Source: Pseudomonadota bacterium (GTDB lineage Bacteria; Pseudomonadota; Alphaproteobacteria; UBA828). Taken from it: a stretch of DNA of 64,000 nucleotides. The position numbers were made by a program, and so were the translations under genes. Location of the stretch: assembly GCA_027624955.1 (NCBI GenBank), contig JAQBTG010000015.1, positions 1 to 64,000 of the forward strand, given 5' to 3'. This document shows, one piece after another, positions 52,035-60,868 of this stretch (the first letter of the stretch is position 1; the number at the start of each line of letters is the position of its first letter). The notes under the pieces are model-generated. The model was given only the letters and a program-made list of their open reading frames with translations. It was not told the origin of the DNA and did no database searches.

Positions 52035-52333
52035 TCAGCGCTACCGGTTTTCAGGCGCAAGCCCTGGCGCACATAATTCGTGCAGGCGCGCACCGAACCA
52101 CCGGCCTCCAATTGCACCCAACAATCCTGACACGCGCCCATGAGACAGAACCCAGCTCGCCCGCCAGCGCCGAACTCGAAATCGCGCACCTGCCCGCCAG
52201 CCAGCAATAGTGCCGTCAACAGGGTATCGCCGGCCAATGCCGTCACCGGCGCGCCGTCAACATGGATGGTGATTTCCGGTCGTTCGGTCTCGCTCAGGCG
52301 GACGAATTGCCCGCGCCCAGAAATCTTGCTCAC
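52031..52333 (-). CDS. (2Fe-2S) ferredoxin-like subunit (HcnA-like)
   Basis: 100 residues from the GTG at 52333. The [2Fe-2S] cysteines lie in AGFCLMGACQDCWVQLEAGG and RACTNY. It matches the small subunit HcnA of cyanide synthase and the related small subunits of opine and D-hydroxyproline dehydrogenases. It starts 10 bases after the hpnB stop. This trio, next to dadA, suggests oxidation of an amino or imino acid; cyanide formation would need direct evidence. Confidence 0.82.
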   Translation of the reverse strand: MSKISGRGQFVRLSETERPEITIHVDGAPVTALAGDTLLTALLLAGGQVRDFEFGAGGRAGFCLMGACQDCWVQLEAGGSVRACTNYVRQGLRLKTGSAE

Positions 52334-52343
52334 AATCGCGTTC

Positions 52344-53510
52344 TCACTTACTGGACTTAAGGTCACGCGAATATACCCGGCCTTTCCATAAACTGCGACA
52401 GCCACGCCAGTGGTCGAACGCGGAACTCCACGTCATGGCGAGATAGATCAAGCCGACCAGCGGCATCGTCAGCGCAAGAAGGCGCGGCATCCGGTAATAA
52501 ATGAGGGTCGGCAGATAGCCGGCCACCATGAACAACAGCGCCGTCGCGGCAATCAGCTTGGCGCCGAGCACCGGAACGGCGACGAGGATGAATGGCGGCA
52601 GGCCGCAAGCCAGCGCGAACACCAGCGTACACAGCAATAGCAGCACGAAAGAATGGCGCAATTGCGTATAGGCGCTGCGCGCCACCATGCGCCAAATTTC
52701 GCCGAGCCCGTCATAGGGGCGGAGGCTCCGCGCCGAATGGGTCAGGCCGATCCAGGTGCGGGCACCGTGCCGCGTCACCGCACGGGCCAAGCTGCAATCA
52801 TCGATAATGGCATCTTTGATGGTTTTGAACCCGCCGATCCCAGCCAGCACATCGCGCTCGGTCAAGATGCAGCCACCGGCCGCAGCGGCGATCAGACGGC
52901 CCCGCCCATTGGACAGGCGAAACGGGTAGAGCAGCTTGAAGAAATAGACGAAGGCGGGCATCAGCAGCGTTTGCCAGAAGCCACGCATGTCGAGCGCCAC
53001 CATCAGCGAGAGAAACGCGACACCCTTTTCTTCACGCGCGACCAGCAGCGCCGGCAGAGCGCCTGGTGCCAGCTCGATATCGGCATCGAGCAGCAACACC
53101 AGCGGCGTGGTCAGCCGCTCGCGCCCCTGTTCGAGGGCCCACATCTTGCCAGCCCAGCCTGACGGCAGCGCCGAGCCGGCAATGATTTCGAGACGGCACC
53201 CATCGGGCGCGGCAAGGCGCGCCGTCTCGGCGGTGCCGTCTTCCGAGCCATCGTCGATCAGGATGATCGTCAAGCCTCTGCCCTGGTGCCCGAGTGCCGC
53301 AAGGGTATTGCCAATGAAGCGCGCCTCGTTGCGTGCCGGGATCAGCACTGTGACGGTGCTAAGGTCATTATCCGCCGGCGCCGCGGCCATTTGCGGCACG
53401 GCAAAACGCTCGCGCGTGCGCCAGGGCTGCCACGGCTGGATCAGAATGCCGAGCCATACCAAAGCGCCGGCCGCCGCTAAATAGATCCACAAACAATCGA
53501 GCCACGGCAT
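52344..53510 (-). CDS. hpnB: Hopanoid-associated glycosyltransferase HpnB-like
   Basis: 388 residues. The GT2 fold shows VTVLIPARNEARFIGNTLAA, DDGSEDGTAETARLAAPDGC and the LLLDADIELAPGALPALL block with the DxD-like metal site, followed by about four C-terminal membrane helices (LLCTLVFALACGLPPFILVA). This is the HpnB-type hopene-associated glycosyltransferase. In this window it sits inside an operon between dadA and the HcnA-like gene, an odd place for hopanoid synthesis, with no other hopanoid gene visible. Confidence 0.75.
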   Translation of the reverse strand: MPWLDCLWIYLAAAGALVWLGILIQPWQPWRTRERFAVPQMAAAPADNDLSTVTVLIPARNEARFIGNTLAALGHQGRGLTIILIDDGSEDGTAETARLAAPDGCRLEIIAGSALPSGWAGKMWALEQGRERLTTPLVLLLDADIELAPGALPALLVAREEKGVAFLSLMVALDMRGFWQTLLMPAFVYFFKLLYPFRLSNGRGRLIAAAAGGCILTERDVLAGIGGFKTIKDAIIDDCSLARAVTRHGARTWIGLTHSARSLRPYDGLGEIWRMVARSAYTQLRHSFVLLLLCTLVFALACGLPPFILVAVPVLGAKLIAATALLFMVAGYLPTLIYYRMPRLLALTMPLVGLIYLAMTWSSAFDHWRGCRSLWKGRVYSRDLKSSK

Positions 53511-53514
53511 CGCT

Positions 53515-54765
53515 TCAGAATCGGTCTGCCGTCAGACCGCTGAGATTGATCTCAGGCTGCTTGCCGGAGATCATATCGGCGACAACCTGGCCCGAGCCGC
53601 AGGCATAGGTCCAGCCGGTGCTGCCGTGACCGGTGTCCATATAGAGATTGGTGTAGCGGGTGCGGCCCAATATCGGCAGACAATCCGGCGTCATCGGGCG
53701 GAAGCCGGCCCAGCGCTCGGCCTTGGCCGCGTCGCCGCATTCGGGGAACAGCGCCATCGTCACGTCGAGTATCGCCTGGGTGCGGGAAGCTGACACGCTG
53801 GCGTCATAGCCGGTTAACTCCGCCGTACCGGCGGCGCGCAGGCGGTTTCCGAGGCGGCTCATCACGATGCGGCGCGAGCCTTCGTGAATGGCAACACCGG
53901 GGGCGCCGTGATGGCCGTCCGTTGGGATCGTCACCGAATATCCTTTGAGCGGATAGACAGGCACGCGGATGCCGATTTTACGCAACAGTAGCGGGCTGAA
54001 ACTACCGAGGCTCATGACATAGGCGTCGGCTTCGAGCCGCCCTTGGTCGGTATCGACTGCAGTGATGCGGCCATCGTCGGCCTGCAGGCGGCGCGCCGCG
54101 ACGCCGTAGCGGAAGGTGACACCCTGGCGTTCGGCGGCAGCGGCCAGCCCGGCGGTGAATTTATACGCATCGCCCGATTCATCCTGCGGGAAGAACAGCG
54201 CACCAGCATAAGCCCCGGCGCCTGCTGCCAGCGCCGGCTCTATGACGACGGCGCGGCGCATATCGATGACCTCAGGGTGAAAGCGCGAATCCGCGTGACT
54301 CAATTCCGCCGCCGCTGCGGCGTCCAGTTGCTCTTGGGTTTGGAACAGGTGCAATACGCCGTCGGCGCGCTGGTCATATTGAATCTGTTCGCGCTCGCGC
54401 ACTTCTTTGAGGCAGCCATAACTGTAAGTCGAGAGGCGCAGCGACACTTCCTGGCTGTGTTCAAAGCGCTCGCGCGTGCATTGGCGCAGGAACTTCAGCG
54501 CCCAGCTCCATTGCGACCAGTCGGGACGGAGGCGAAACAGATAGGGCGCGTCCTGGCGGCCGAACCATTTGATCAGCATGCGCGGCACTTCCGGAGTTGC
54601 CCAGGGCCGGGCGGTGAAGGCGCTGACGATGCCGCCATTGGCAAAGCTGGTTTCCAGCCCGGCGCCAGGATTGCGCTCAATCACCGTCACCTCATGACCG
54701 GCTCGGTTGAGATAATAGGCCGCTGCCGTTCCCACCACCCCGGCGCCTAAGACGAGCACTTTCAC
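53515..54765 (-). CDS. dadA: D-amino acid dehydrogenase DadA-like
   Basis: 416 residues from the GTG at 54765 (the usual DadA length). The FAD motif is KVLVLGAGVVGTAAAYYLNR, followed by EVTVIERNPGAGLETSFANG and, near the end, GFRPMTPDCLPILGRTRYTN and GHGSTGWTYACGSGQVVADM, all typical of DadA. It oxidises D-amino acids to 2-oxo acids and ammonia, passing electrons to the respiratory chain. It is the first gene of a run with hpnB and the HcnABC-like trio. Confidence 0.9.
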   Translation of the reverse strand: MKVLVLGAGVVGTAAAYYLNRAGHEVTVIERNPGAGLETSFANGGIVSAFTARPWATPEVPRMLIKWFGRQDAPYLFRLRPDWSQWSWALKFLRQCTRERFEHSQEVSLRLSTYSYGCLKEVREREQIQYDQRADGVLHLFQTQEQLDAAAAAELSHADSRFHPEVIDMRRAVVIEPALAAGAGAYAGALFFPQDESGDAYKFTAGLAAAAERQGVTFRYGVAARRLQADDGRITAVDTDQGRLEADAYVMSLGSFSPLLLRKIGIRVPVYPLKGYSVTIPTDGHHGAPGVAIHEGSRRIVMSRLGNRLRAAGTAELTGYDASVSASRTQAILDVTMALFPECGDAAKAERWAGFRPMTPDCLPILGRTRYTNLYMDTGHGSTGWTYACGSGQVVADMISGKQPEINLSGLTADRF

Positions 54766-54933
54766 CGCACTTACTCCCCATACCTCGGCGCAGATTCGGT
54801 CGCCGATGCTCGACATTTCGCATGATTCAGCGCATTTCAGCAAGCTTCCGCGACGTGGCTGGGAATTGACCGTGACAAACCATCCGCCGCGCCACAAAAT
54901 GCGCGCTCAAACTGACATCAGGGAATTTTTCGT

Positions 54934-55449
54934 GTGACAACAGTTCTGACACATCGCCTGGCCGCGATCCTGGCGGCCGCCATGATGGTCGCCGTATTGG
55001 GCGCAGCATCCGGTGGCGCTACTGCAGAAGAGGGCAAAATTGACCGCCATGCTGGCTATTATTATCCGCCCATCACCAGCAGCGAGACCTATCAGGCGCG
55101 CGCCACCATCATGCCCGATGCCGACCGTTCACAGCGCCTCAAATTCATAAACAATCTGACCGAGCAAATTTTGAGCCGGCCCTATGAGCCGCAATACGCG
55201 ATTTTCGCCAAGGGCGACGAAGCGCAAAAGTTAATCATCGTCGGCCAACAGCCCGGGTCGATCGACACCATCTACCGCGCCCGCGCGCTGCTCGCCACAT
55301 TGACCGCAGTGGCACGCACTTCGCGCCTGTTTCAGGAATTCGGCGTACAGGAATATTTCACGTTTTTCGATCTTGCCCGGCTGTTCGGATTCGAGCGCAT
55401 AACCATTTCCAACGGCGTAGAATTCAGCCACCAGATTTATCTGAAATAA
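54934..55449 (+). CDS. Secreted protein of unknown function
   Basis: 171 residues. A signal peptide (LAAILAAAMMVAVLGAASGGATA) is followed by a mature domain with conserved aromatic runs (AGYYYPPITSSETYQARATI, then LTEQILSRPYEPQYAIFAKG). Similar short secreted alphaproteobacterial proteins are sometimes mis-annotated as molybdopterin-guanine dinucleotide proteins; nothing in this sequence supports that. It is divergent from dadA and convergent with the GFA-family gene. Confidence 0.75.
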   Translation: MTTVLTHRLAAILAAAMMVAVLGAASGGATAEEGKIDRHAGYYYPPITSSETYQARATIMPDADRSQRLKFINNLTEQILSRPYEPQYAIFAKGDEAQKLIIVGQQPGSIDTIYRARALLATLTAVARTSRLFQEFGVQEYFTFFDLARLFGFERITISNGVEFSHQIYLK

Positions 55450-55451
55450 CC

Positions 55452-55946
55452 TCAGTCTTCGGTTCGCAATCCCCGGCTTTGATGCCAGTCATGGATCGAC
55501 TGATCGGGATAGCCAGCAAAATGCCCGTTGCGCTTGCCGCCCGGCACCGGCACCCATCCGGGTTTGAAATCGAGCATAATATGACAGCGCTCAACCGCCT
55601 TCGGCAGCGGCGTATCGATGGCCGAGGCGAAGGGGTGCAGCAACTCCGGCCAGCGCCGGTCCCATACCCAAAGAGCTGACCCGCAGCGCGCGCAGAAATT
55701 GCGCTCGGCCGGGCTGGTCTCGCCAGCTTCCCCAGCTTCGCCGTCTAGAAGCACCTGATAAACGGAGAGGTGTTCTTTGCCACGTACATCGAGGCTATTG
55801 GCTTCGGCGGACAGGTTAATGGCGTAACCGCCACCGCCGGCGGTTTTACGGCAGATCGAGCAATAGCAATACATGTAGGGATAGGGTTCGCTAGAGCGCA
55901 GCGAAAATTGCACCAGGCGGCAATGGCAAGCACCTTCAAGCAGCAT
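55452..55946 (-). CDS. GFA (glutathione-dependent formaldehyde-activating) family protein
   Basis: 164 residues with the zinc-binding cysteines expected of the GFA/Mss4-like fold: GACHCRLVQFSL, YCYCSICRKTAGG and NFCARCGSALWVW. Family members include a formaldehyde-activating enzyme, but many are unrelated to that role. The reading frame is complete and convergent with the secreted-protein gene, separated by two bases. Confidence 0.88.
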   Translation of the reverse strand: MLLEGACHCRLVQFSLRSSEPYPYMYCYCSICRKTAGGGGYAINLSAEANSLDVRGKEHLSVYQVLLDGEAGEAGETSPAERNFCARCGSALWVWDRRWPELLHPFASAIDTPLPKAVERCHIMLDFKPGWVPVPGGKRNGHFAGYPDQSIHDWHQSRGLRTED

Positions 55947-56055
55947 CTGTCTTTCCTTCCCTCGTCACGCAACCGTCGCGACATTTTGACATGCCGTGTC
56001 CCGGCAGTTGGATGATAATGGAGCATTCCTTGCCCAATGCGCGAATCGAATTGCC

Positions 56056-56898
56056 GTGAAAATATTTTTTACCACCCTCCTCTTGGCCCTTCTCTTGCCG
56101 CTGCTTTCTTCTCGGGCTGACGTCGCCGATGGCGTGCGCGCCTATGACGCCGGCTGGTACGCAGAGGCGGTGGCCGAATTTCTGCCCGCCGCGGAGGCCG
56201 GCGACGTACGGGCGCAGCTCGCGCTGGCGAGCATGTATCAGTTCGGCGAAGGCGTGCCGCAAAATGACGTTGGCGCCGCTAGATGGACGCGCGGCGCGGC
56301 GGAGCGCGGCGACCCGGTGGCGCAAATAAACCTGTCGCAATTCTTTGCCGCTGGCCGGGGCGTTCGACGCGACGTAGCGGAAAGTTATTTCTGGCTGCTG
56401 TTGGCCGCGGGCCAGGGCAACAACTGGGCGCAAGTTCGGCTCGCGGCGGCGGCCGTCAACCTACCGAACAGTGCTGCATCGGCCGTGCAGGCGCGGGCGG
56501 CCAATTGGACGCCGTTCGGCGACGACCTCACCGGCCCGCCGGAGGTGCTCGACGGGCAAACGCTGAGTGTCGATGGCCGCCGCCTACGGTTGGAGGGCAT
56601 CACCGCGCCGCCGCTCGGCACACGCTGTCAGCTGCGCGGCAACGAACATGACTGCGGGCGGATATCCACTACCGCCCTGATGGACCTGACCGCCGGCGCC
56701 ACCGTCACCTGCATCCGGCGCGAGATTAGGGCGGCGGACGGCAGCCGCTTTGCGCGCTGTCGAGCCGGCGGCTACGATTTATCAGAGGGTATGGTCTATA
56801 CCGGCTGGGCCGAAGCAGATGGCACGCAAATGACCCGCTATGCCGCGCTCGAAGTGGCGGCACGCCAAGCTCGGCGCGGCATGTGGCGGCGCAATTGA
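56056..56898 (+). CDS. Secreted Sel1-repeat protein with C-terminal nuclease-like (SNase) domain
   Basis: 280 residues from the GTG at 56056. A signal peptide (KIFFTTLLLALLLPLLSSRA) is followed by Sel1-type repeats (AEAGDVRAQLALASMYQFGE, AERGDPVAQINLSQFFAAGR) and a C-terminal beta-rich domain that begins VLDGQTLSVDGRRLRLEGIT and has RCQLRGNEHDCG and the YTGWAEADG region, resembling staphylococcal nuclease-like proteins. Key nuclease Arg and Glu residues are only partly recognisable, so catalysis is uncertain. It is the first of four plus-strand genes leading to a CHASE2 cyclase. Confidence 0.8.
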   Translation: MKIFFTTLLLALLLPLLSSRADVADGVRAYDAGWYAEAVAEFLPAAEAGDVRAQLALASMYQFGEGVPQNDVGAARWTRGAAERGDPVAQINLSQFFAAGRGVRRDVAESYFWLLLAAGQGNNWAQVRLAAAAVNLPNSAASAVQARAANWTPFGDDLTGPPEVLDGQTLSVDGRRLRLEGITAPPLGTRCQLRGNEHDCGRISTTALMDLTAGATVTCIRREIRAADGSRFARCRAGGYDLSEGMVYTGWAEADGTQMTRYAALEVAARQARRGMWRRN

Positions 56899-56933
56899 AG
56901 GCGTGACATACTAGCGCTCCACGAGGGGCGCGC

Positions 56934-57602
56934 ATGGTTTGGCGAAAATTCCAGCAAATTTACATTTCCGGCCTGCTTGGCGCCTGCGCTCTGGCCTCGA
57001 GCAGCGCTCATTCCGACGAACTGGCGGCGATCGTCGAAGACCTCTCCCCCGGCGTCACTGAAACCGGCGAAATCGGCCTGTTCGAATATCTCTCGCCGGG
57101 CGCTAGAGTGAACCTGGCGGAGGGCGATTGGATCCGCCTAGGCTACCTCCGCTCCTGCATCCAGGAAACCATCACCGGCGGCACAGTGCTGGTCCGCGCC
57201 GAGCAAAGTGAGGTCAGTGGCGGCATAGTGGAGAGCCGCGCCGTTGAGTGCGACGGCGGCAATCTGCAACTCTCGTCTGACCAATCGGACCGCGCCGGGG
57301 TCGCCGTGATGCGCAAAAGCGGCGGTGCCATCGAAGTCGCGTTAACGGTGCATGGCCTATCGCCCTATTTTCGCATCGACGGCGACGCGGACATGCTGGA
57401 ACTTGAGCGGCTCGACCGCCCGCGGGAGGCGCTCAAACTAAAGACCGCGGCCAATGGGGTCGATTTAGCGGATCATGGCATTGTGCTTGGCAAGGGCGGG
57501 CTCTATCGCGCCCGCGCGGCAGGGCGTGAAATCATCTTCCGCGTCGATAAATTCGCCCGGCCCGGCGCTGTCGCGTTGTTAAGCCGCCTCGTTCCTCTTT
57601 AG
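56934..57602 (+). CDS. Secreted protein paired with a CHASE2 cyclase
   Basis: 222 residues. A signal peptide (ISGLLGACALASSSAHSDEL) precedes a domain with the pattern WIRLGYLRSCIQETITGGTV and ESRAVECDGGNLQLSSDQSD, with two cysteines that could pair. Small secreted proteins of this kind accompany CHASE2-containing signalling proteins, sometimes as FecR-like modules; here the stop lies 24 bp before the cyclase start. It may bind the ligand sensed by the CHASE2 domain, which is a hypothesis. Confidence 0.7.
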   Translation: MVWRKFQQIYISGLLGACALASSSAHSDELAAIVEDLSPGVTETGEIGLFEYLSPGARVNLAEGDWIRLGYLRSCIQETITGGTVLVRAEQSEVSGGIVESRAVECDGGNLQLSSDQSDRAGVAVMRKSGGAIEVALTVHGLSPYFRIDGDADMLELERLDRPREALKLKTAANGVDLADHGIVLGKGGLYRARAAGREIIFRVDKFARPGAVALLSRLVPL

Positions 57603-57626
57603 TGATCTGACAGAGCGGCGCCGGCT

Positions 57627-59762
57627 GTGAAGCTCAGCAATATTCTTGCCGCCACGGCGGCGGCGCTGGTAGTCGGCGGGATATTCGCCGCGCCGGCGCT
57701 AGACCGGGTCGAGAATATTTCGCTCGACAGCCTGTTCTGGCTGCGCCATGCGGTTTGGGGTCAGCGCCATGCGCCGCAAGAATCGCCGTCCGTGGTAATT
57801 GCCATCGACGAGGAGACCTATCGCACAGCACCGTTCCGTGATGTGCCCAAGGTGATGTGGACCAAGCAGATCGGCACCGTGGTGGATGGCGTGCGCGAGG
57901 CCGGTGCTGCTGTCATTGGCTTCGATATCATTCTGCCCACCTCCGTCGCGACCCTTGATCGGAATTACGACCGCGAATTCATGCTGGCGCTGCGCCGCGC
58001 GGCACAAGAAAATAAAATCGTCCTGGCAAAAGTGCAGCATCAGGTTAAGCCGATCGCACCGTATGCGGGTCATAGTTCTGCCGTCGACCACCAACGCAAT
58101 ATTCGTTCGGTAAACCTTTACGGCGATGCCGACGGCGTGATCCGCCGCGCACCGCTCTTCCTCGATGCCGCGAACACCGACGGCACACTGCGCAAGGAAC
58201 CCTCGCTCTCTCTGGAATTGGCGGCGCGCCAAGCGGGCGAGGCGCCGCGCGTCGATGGCGAGAACGGCGATGTATTCCTCGGCGATTACAGTATTCCGGG
58301 CGGGCGGGAAAATGCGCTGAGCGTTAATTTCGATGGCGGCGCCTCGATACCGACCTATTCGCTGGCTGATATCCATGCCTGCGTGGCGGCCGGCCAGCAG
58401 AATTTTCTAAGCGATCATTTCGCGGGAAAAGCCGTGCTCCTCGGTGTCGTGCTCGATGTCGAGGATCGTAAGATCACCTCCAAACGCTTTATTACTGCCC
58501 CCGAAGGCGATGTCGTCGGCGCGCGTTGCGCGCTGCCGGCGCCCGGCGATCTCTACAAAACCGCGTTCACACGCGATTCTATTCCGGGCGTCTATATTCA
58601 CGCCGCGGCGATCAACAATCTGTTGCGCGGCGACGCGCTGCGGATGCCAGCGCGCATTTGGAACAGTTTGATCACCGTCGCGTTTACTCTTCTCGTTGCC
58701 GGCTTGGCGATGCGGTTTGAGGCATGGCGCGCTGGCCTGGCGATCCTCGGCTGCGGCTTTGTTTGGCTGATTGTTGCCACGACCCTGTTCCGTTCGGGTC
58801 TGGTGCTGCCGCTGTTCGACCCTTTGATCGCCGGCGCCCTGACATTCGCCGTTCTGCTCGGTTACCGTTTCGCCGTCAGTGACAAGGACAAGCGCCGCCT
58901 GCGTCACGCCTTCACCTTGTACCTCGCGCCGGCGTTGGTCGACCGTATGGTGGAGCGCGGCAAAGCACCCGAACTCGGCGGCGAGAACCGGGAGTTGACC
59001 GTTCTTTTCAGTGATATCGAGGGCTTCACTTCAGTTTCGGAACAGCTGTCACCCGAGCAATTGGTTGCCGGGCTCAATATTTATTTATCGGAGATGACCG
59101 ATATCATTGAGGACCATGGTGGCTTTGTGGACAAATATATCGGCGATGCCATCGTCGCCGTATTTGGCGCGCCGCTTGAGGACGCCGATCATGCGCGCAA
59201 CGGCGTCACGGCGGCGCTGGCTTGCCGCGACCGATTGGCGGAAATGCCGAGGGTTTTTCAGGGGCGGCCCGATTTGACCCTGCGTGCCCGCATCGGCCTC
59301 AATAGTGGCGACATGCTGGTCGGCAACATGGGCTCAAGACGGCGCTTCAATTACACCGTCATGGGTGACGCGGTTAATCTGGCGGCACGGCTTGAGGGCG
59401 CGAATAAGGCCTTTGGCAGTCAAATTCTGGTCAGCGAAACAACCGCGCGGGCGTGCGGCGACTCGATTGCCATGCGCGAGCTGGATTTGATCCGGGTCGT
59501 CGGGCGCGAGGCGCCGATCGCTGTCTACGAGCCGCTCTGCCTGGCGGCGCAATCGGATGCTGCGGTAACGGATAGAATAACAGCCTTCGCCACCGCCCTC
59601 GCGCTCTACCGCAGGCGGGAGTTCGAAGCTGCCGCAATCGCGCTGGAAGCGCTGGAACCGGGGGATTCCGCAGCGGCCAAACTGGCAGTGCGGGCGCGCG
59701 GCATGATTTCCAACCCACCACCGGCCGATTGGCAGGGCATCAACGAACTCGTGGAAAAATAG
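57627..59762 (+). CDS. CHASE2-domain class III adenylate/guanylate cyclase
   Basis: 711 residues. An N-terminal membrane helix, a periplasmic CHASE2 sensor (about 40-320; GVREAGAAVIGFDIILPTSV and IPGVYIHAAAINNLLRGDAL are typical), three more membrane helices near 345-425, then a cyclase domain. Its catalytic parts are complete: metal Asp in LFSDIEGFTSVSEQLSPE, the Lys/Asp of VDKYIGDAIVAVFGAPLE (adenine-type) and NYTVMGDAVNLAARLEGANK. It therefore likely makes cAMP in response to an outside signal. It follows the secreted partner and is upstream of a Sel1 lipoprotein. Confidence 0.93.
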   Translation: MKLSNILAATAAALVVGGIFAAPALDRVENISLDSLFWLRHAVWGQRHAPQESPSVVIAIDEETYRTAPFRDVPKVMWTKQIGTVVDGVREAGAAVIGFDIILPTSVATLDRNYDREFMLALRRAAQENKIVLAKVQHQVKPIAPYAGHSSAVDHQRNIRSVNLYGDADGVIRRAPLFLDAANTDGTLRKEPSLSLELAARQAGEAPRVDGENGDVFLGDYSIPGGRENALSVNFDGGASIPTYSLADIHACVAAGQQNFLSDHFAGKAVLLGVVLDVEDRKITSKRFITAPEGDVVGARCALPAPGDLYKTAFTRDSIPGVYIHAAAINNLLRGDALRMPARIWNSLITVAFTLLVAGLAMRFEAWRAGLAILGCGFVWLIVATTLFRSGLVLPLFDPLIAGALTFAVLLGYRFAVSDKDKRRLRHAFTLYLAPALVDRMVERGKAPELGGENRELTVLFSDIEGFTSVSEQLSPEQLVAGLNIYLSEMTDIIEDHGGFVDKYIGDAIVAVFGAPLEDADHARNGVTAALACRDRLAEMPRVFQGRPDLTLRARIGLNSGDMLVGNMGSRRRFNYTVMGDAVNLAARLEGANKAFGSQILVSETTARACGDSIAMRELDLIRVVGREAPIAVYEPLCLAAQSDAAVTDRITAFATALALYRRREFEAAAIALEALEPGDSAAAKLAVRARGMISNPPPADWQGINELVEK

Positions 59763-59837
59763 CTTAAGGCGCTGGCGCGGCGGCATAATATGGGTTAGTG
59801 TCGCTCCGCCGAACGGACGAATCCCGGAGAATTATCC

Positions 59838-60389
59838 ATGAAGACGAGGCACCTCGTTCTCTCACTTGCTACAGCAGGGCTGCTTGCGGCTTGCTCACAA
59901 AGCGGTTTCCGCAATGTCGATACCACATTGGACAATGCGGTGGGCGATGCACCTGTGATCCGCTTAAGTTCGATTGAAAAACACGCCTCAGGCGGCAACG
60001 CCGCGGCTCAGCGAATGCTTGGAAACATGCATTACTGGGGCGAGTATGTGGAGCAGAGCGAAACTCAGGCAGTCGCCTGGTGGAATCGCGCGGCGGAAAA
60101 AGGTGATGAAGAAGCACAGCATAATCTCTCCCTGGTCGCAGCCGGCCAACCGGTCAAGGGTGAGATGACATCTGATGTCGGGAAAAAATACTGGGCGTCG
60201 ATGGAAGAGGGTTATTTCGCGTTTACGGATGATTTCGACACTATGGTGCTACCGTTCCAAGATGCCGCCTTCGGCGAAGACCCGGCAGCGGAAGAAGAGC
60301 CATCGGTGTTGGAGAAAGTCATGTCTCCCGTCGGCAAGCTGTTGACTGACGTCGTTTCGTTTGTCGGCTCGACCGTCAAGGGCGAGTAG
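59838..60389 (+). CDS. Sel1-repeat lipoprotein
   Basis: 183 residues with a lipobox (GLLAACSQ, Cys lipidated) and two Sel1-type repeats (HASGGNAAAQRMLGNMHYWG, AEKGDEEAQHNLSLVAAG). Sel1 repeats mediate protein contact in the periplasm or outer membrane. It follows the CHASE2 cyclase and, with the Sel1/SNase-like protein, brackets it. Role unknown. Confidence 0.82.
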   Translation: MKTRHLVLSLATAGLLAACSQSGFRNVDTTLDNAVGDAPVIRLSSIEKHASGGNAAAQRMLGNMHYWGEYVEQSETQAVAWWNRAAEKGDEEAQHNLSLVAAGQPVKGEMTSDVGKKYWASMEEGYFAFTDDFDTMVLPFQDAAFGEDPAAEEEPSVLEKVMSPVGKLLTDVVSFVGSTVKGE

Positions 60390-60422
60390 CGCGGTTGGCG
60401 TTGCCGCCGTTATTGCTGCATC

Positions 60423-60716
60423 TCAATTTCCGGGCTTGCGGGTGAAATTCTCGCTATAGGATTTCGGCCGGACCCGCCGCGCCTGCGGCTCTTCTAAATT
60501 GTAATCCAACTCATGCTTTTCGGCGTAGGCCAAGGCCTCGCTGCGGCTCGAAAATTTCAAGCATACTTGCGTTTGCGTATCGCCGGATCCGGTCCAGCCC
60601 ATCAGGCTGTCGATCTCGCGCTTGCCGCCGCTCTCATATTCCAGCAGCCAATGGCGCGAGTTGGCCCGCCCCGATTGTGTGGCTGATTTTGCCGGCTGGT
60701 AAATTCGCGCCGTCAT
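60423..60716 (-). CDS. NADH-ubiquinone oxidoreductase accessory subunit (NDUFS4-like)
   Basis: 97 residues from the ATG at 60716. MTARIYQPAKSATQSGRANS, then HWLLEYESGGKREIDSLMGW, KFSSRSEALAYAEKHELDYN is the 'ETC complex I subunit' signature, a supernumerary subunit shared by alphaproteobacteria and mitochondria. It is complete and stands alone here, convergent with the lipoprotein gene. Confidence 0.9.
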   Translation of the reverse strand: MTARIYQPAKSATQSGRANSRHWLLEYESGGKREIDSLMGWTGSGDTQTQVCLKFSSRSEALAYAEKHELDYNLEEPQARRVRPKSYSENFTRKPGN

Positions 60717-60868
60717 ACCGCATTGTCCTTTTACCGTTACACCGCTGAAGCCTGCCTCGTTTATAGCGTTTCGGGCGGTTGAATCAAGCAAGCGCGTTGA
60801 CAGGTCGCACGCCATCGCTCTTTATCGGCGCAACCGGTTACGACAGCAAATGTCTGAGGGAGAAAGCA

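Noticed and set aside
54934-55449. Molybdopterin-guanine dinucleotide biosynthesis protein A assignment for this secreted protein
   Set aside because: It has a signal peptide and no nucleotide-binding motif; a real MobA is encoded at 42336-42950.
60720-60868. A tRNA between the NDUFS4-like and alcohol dehydrogenase genes
   Set aside because: No anticodon arm or T-loop pattern seen by eye.
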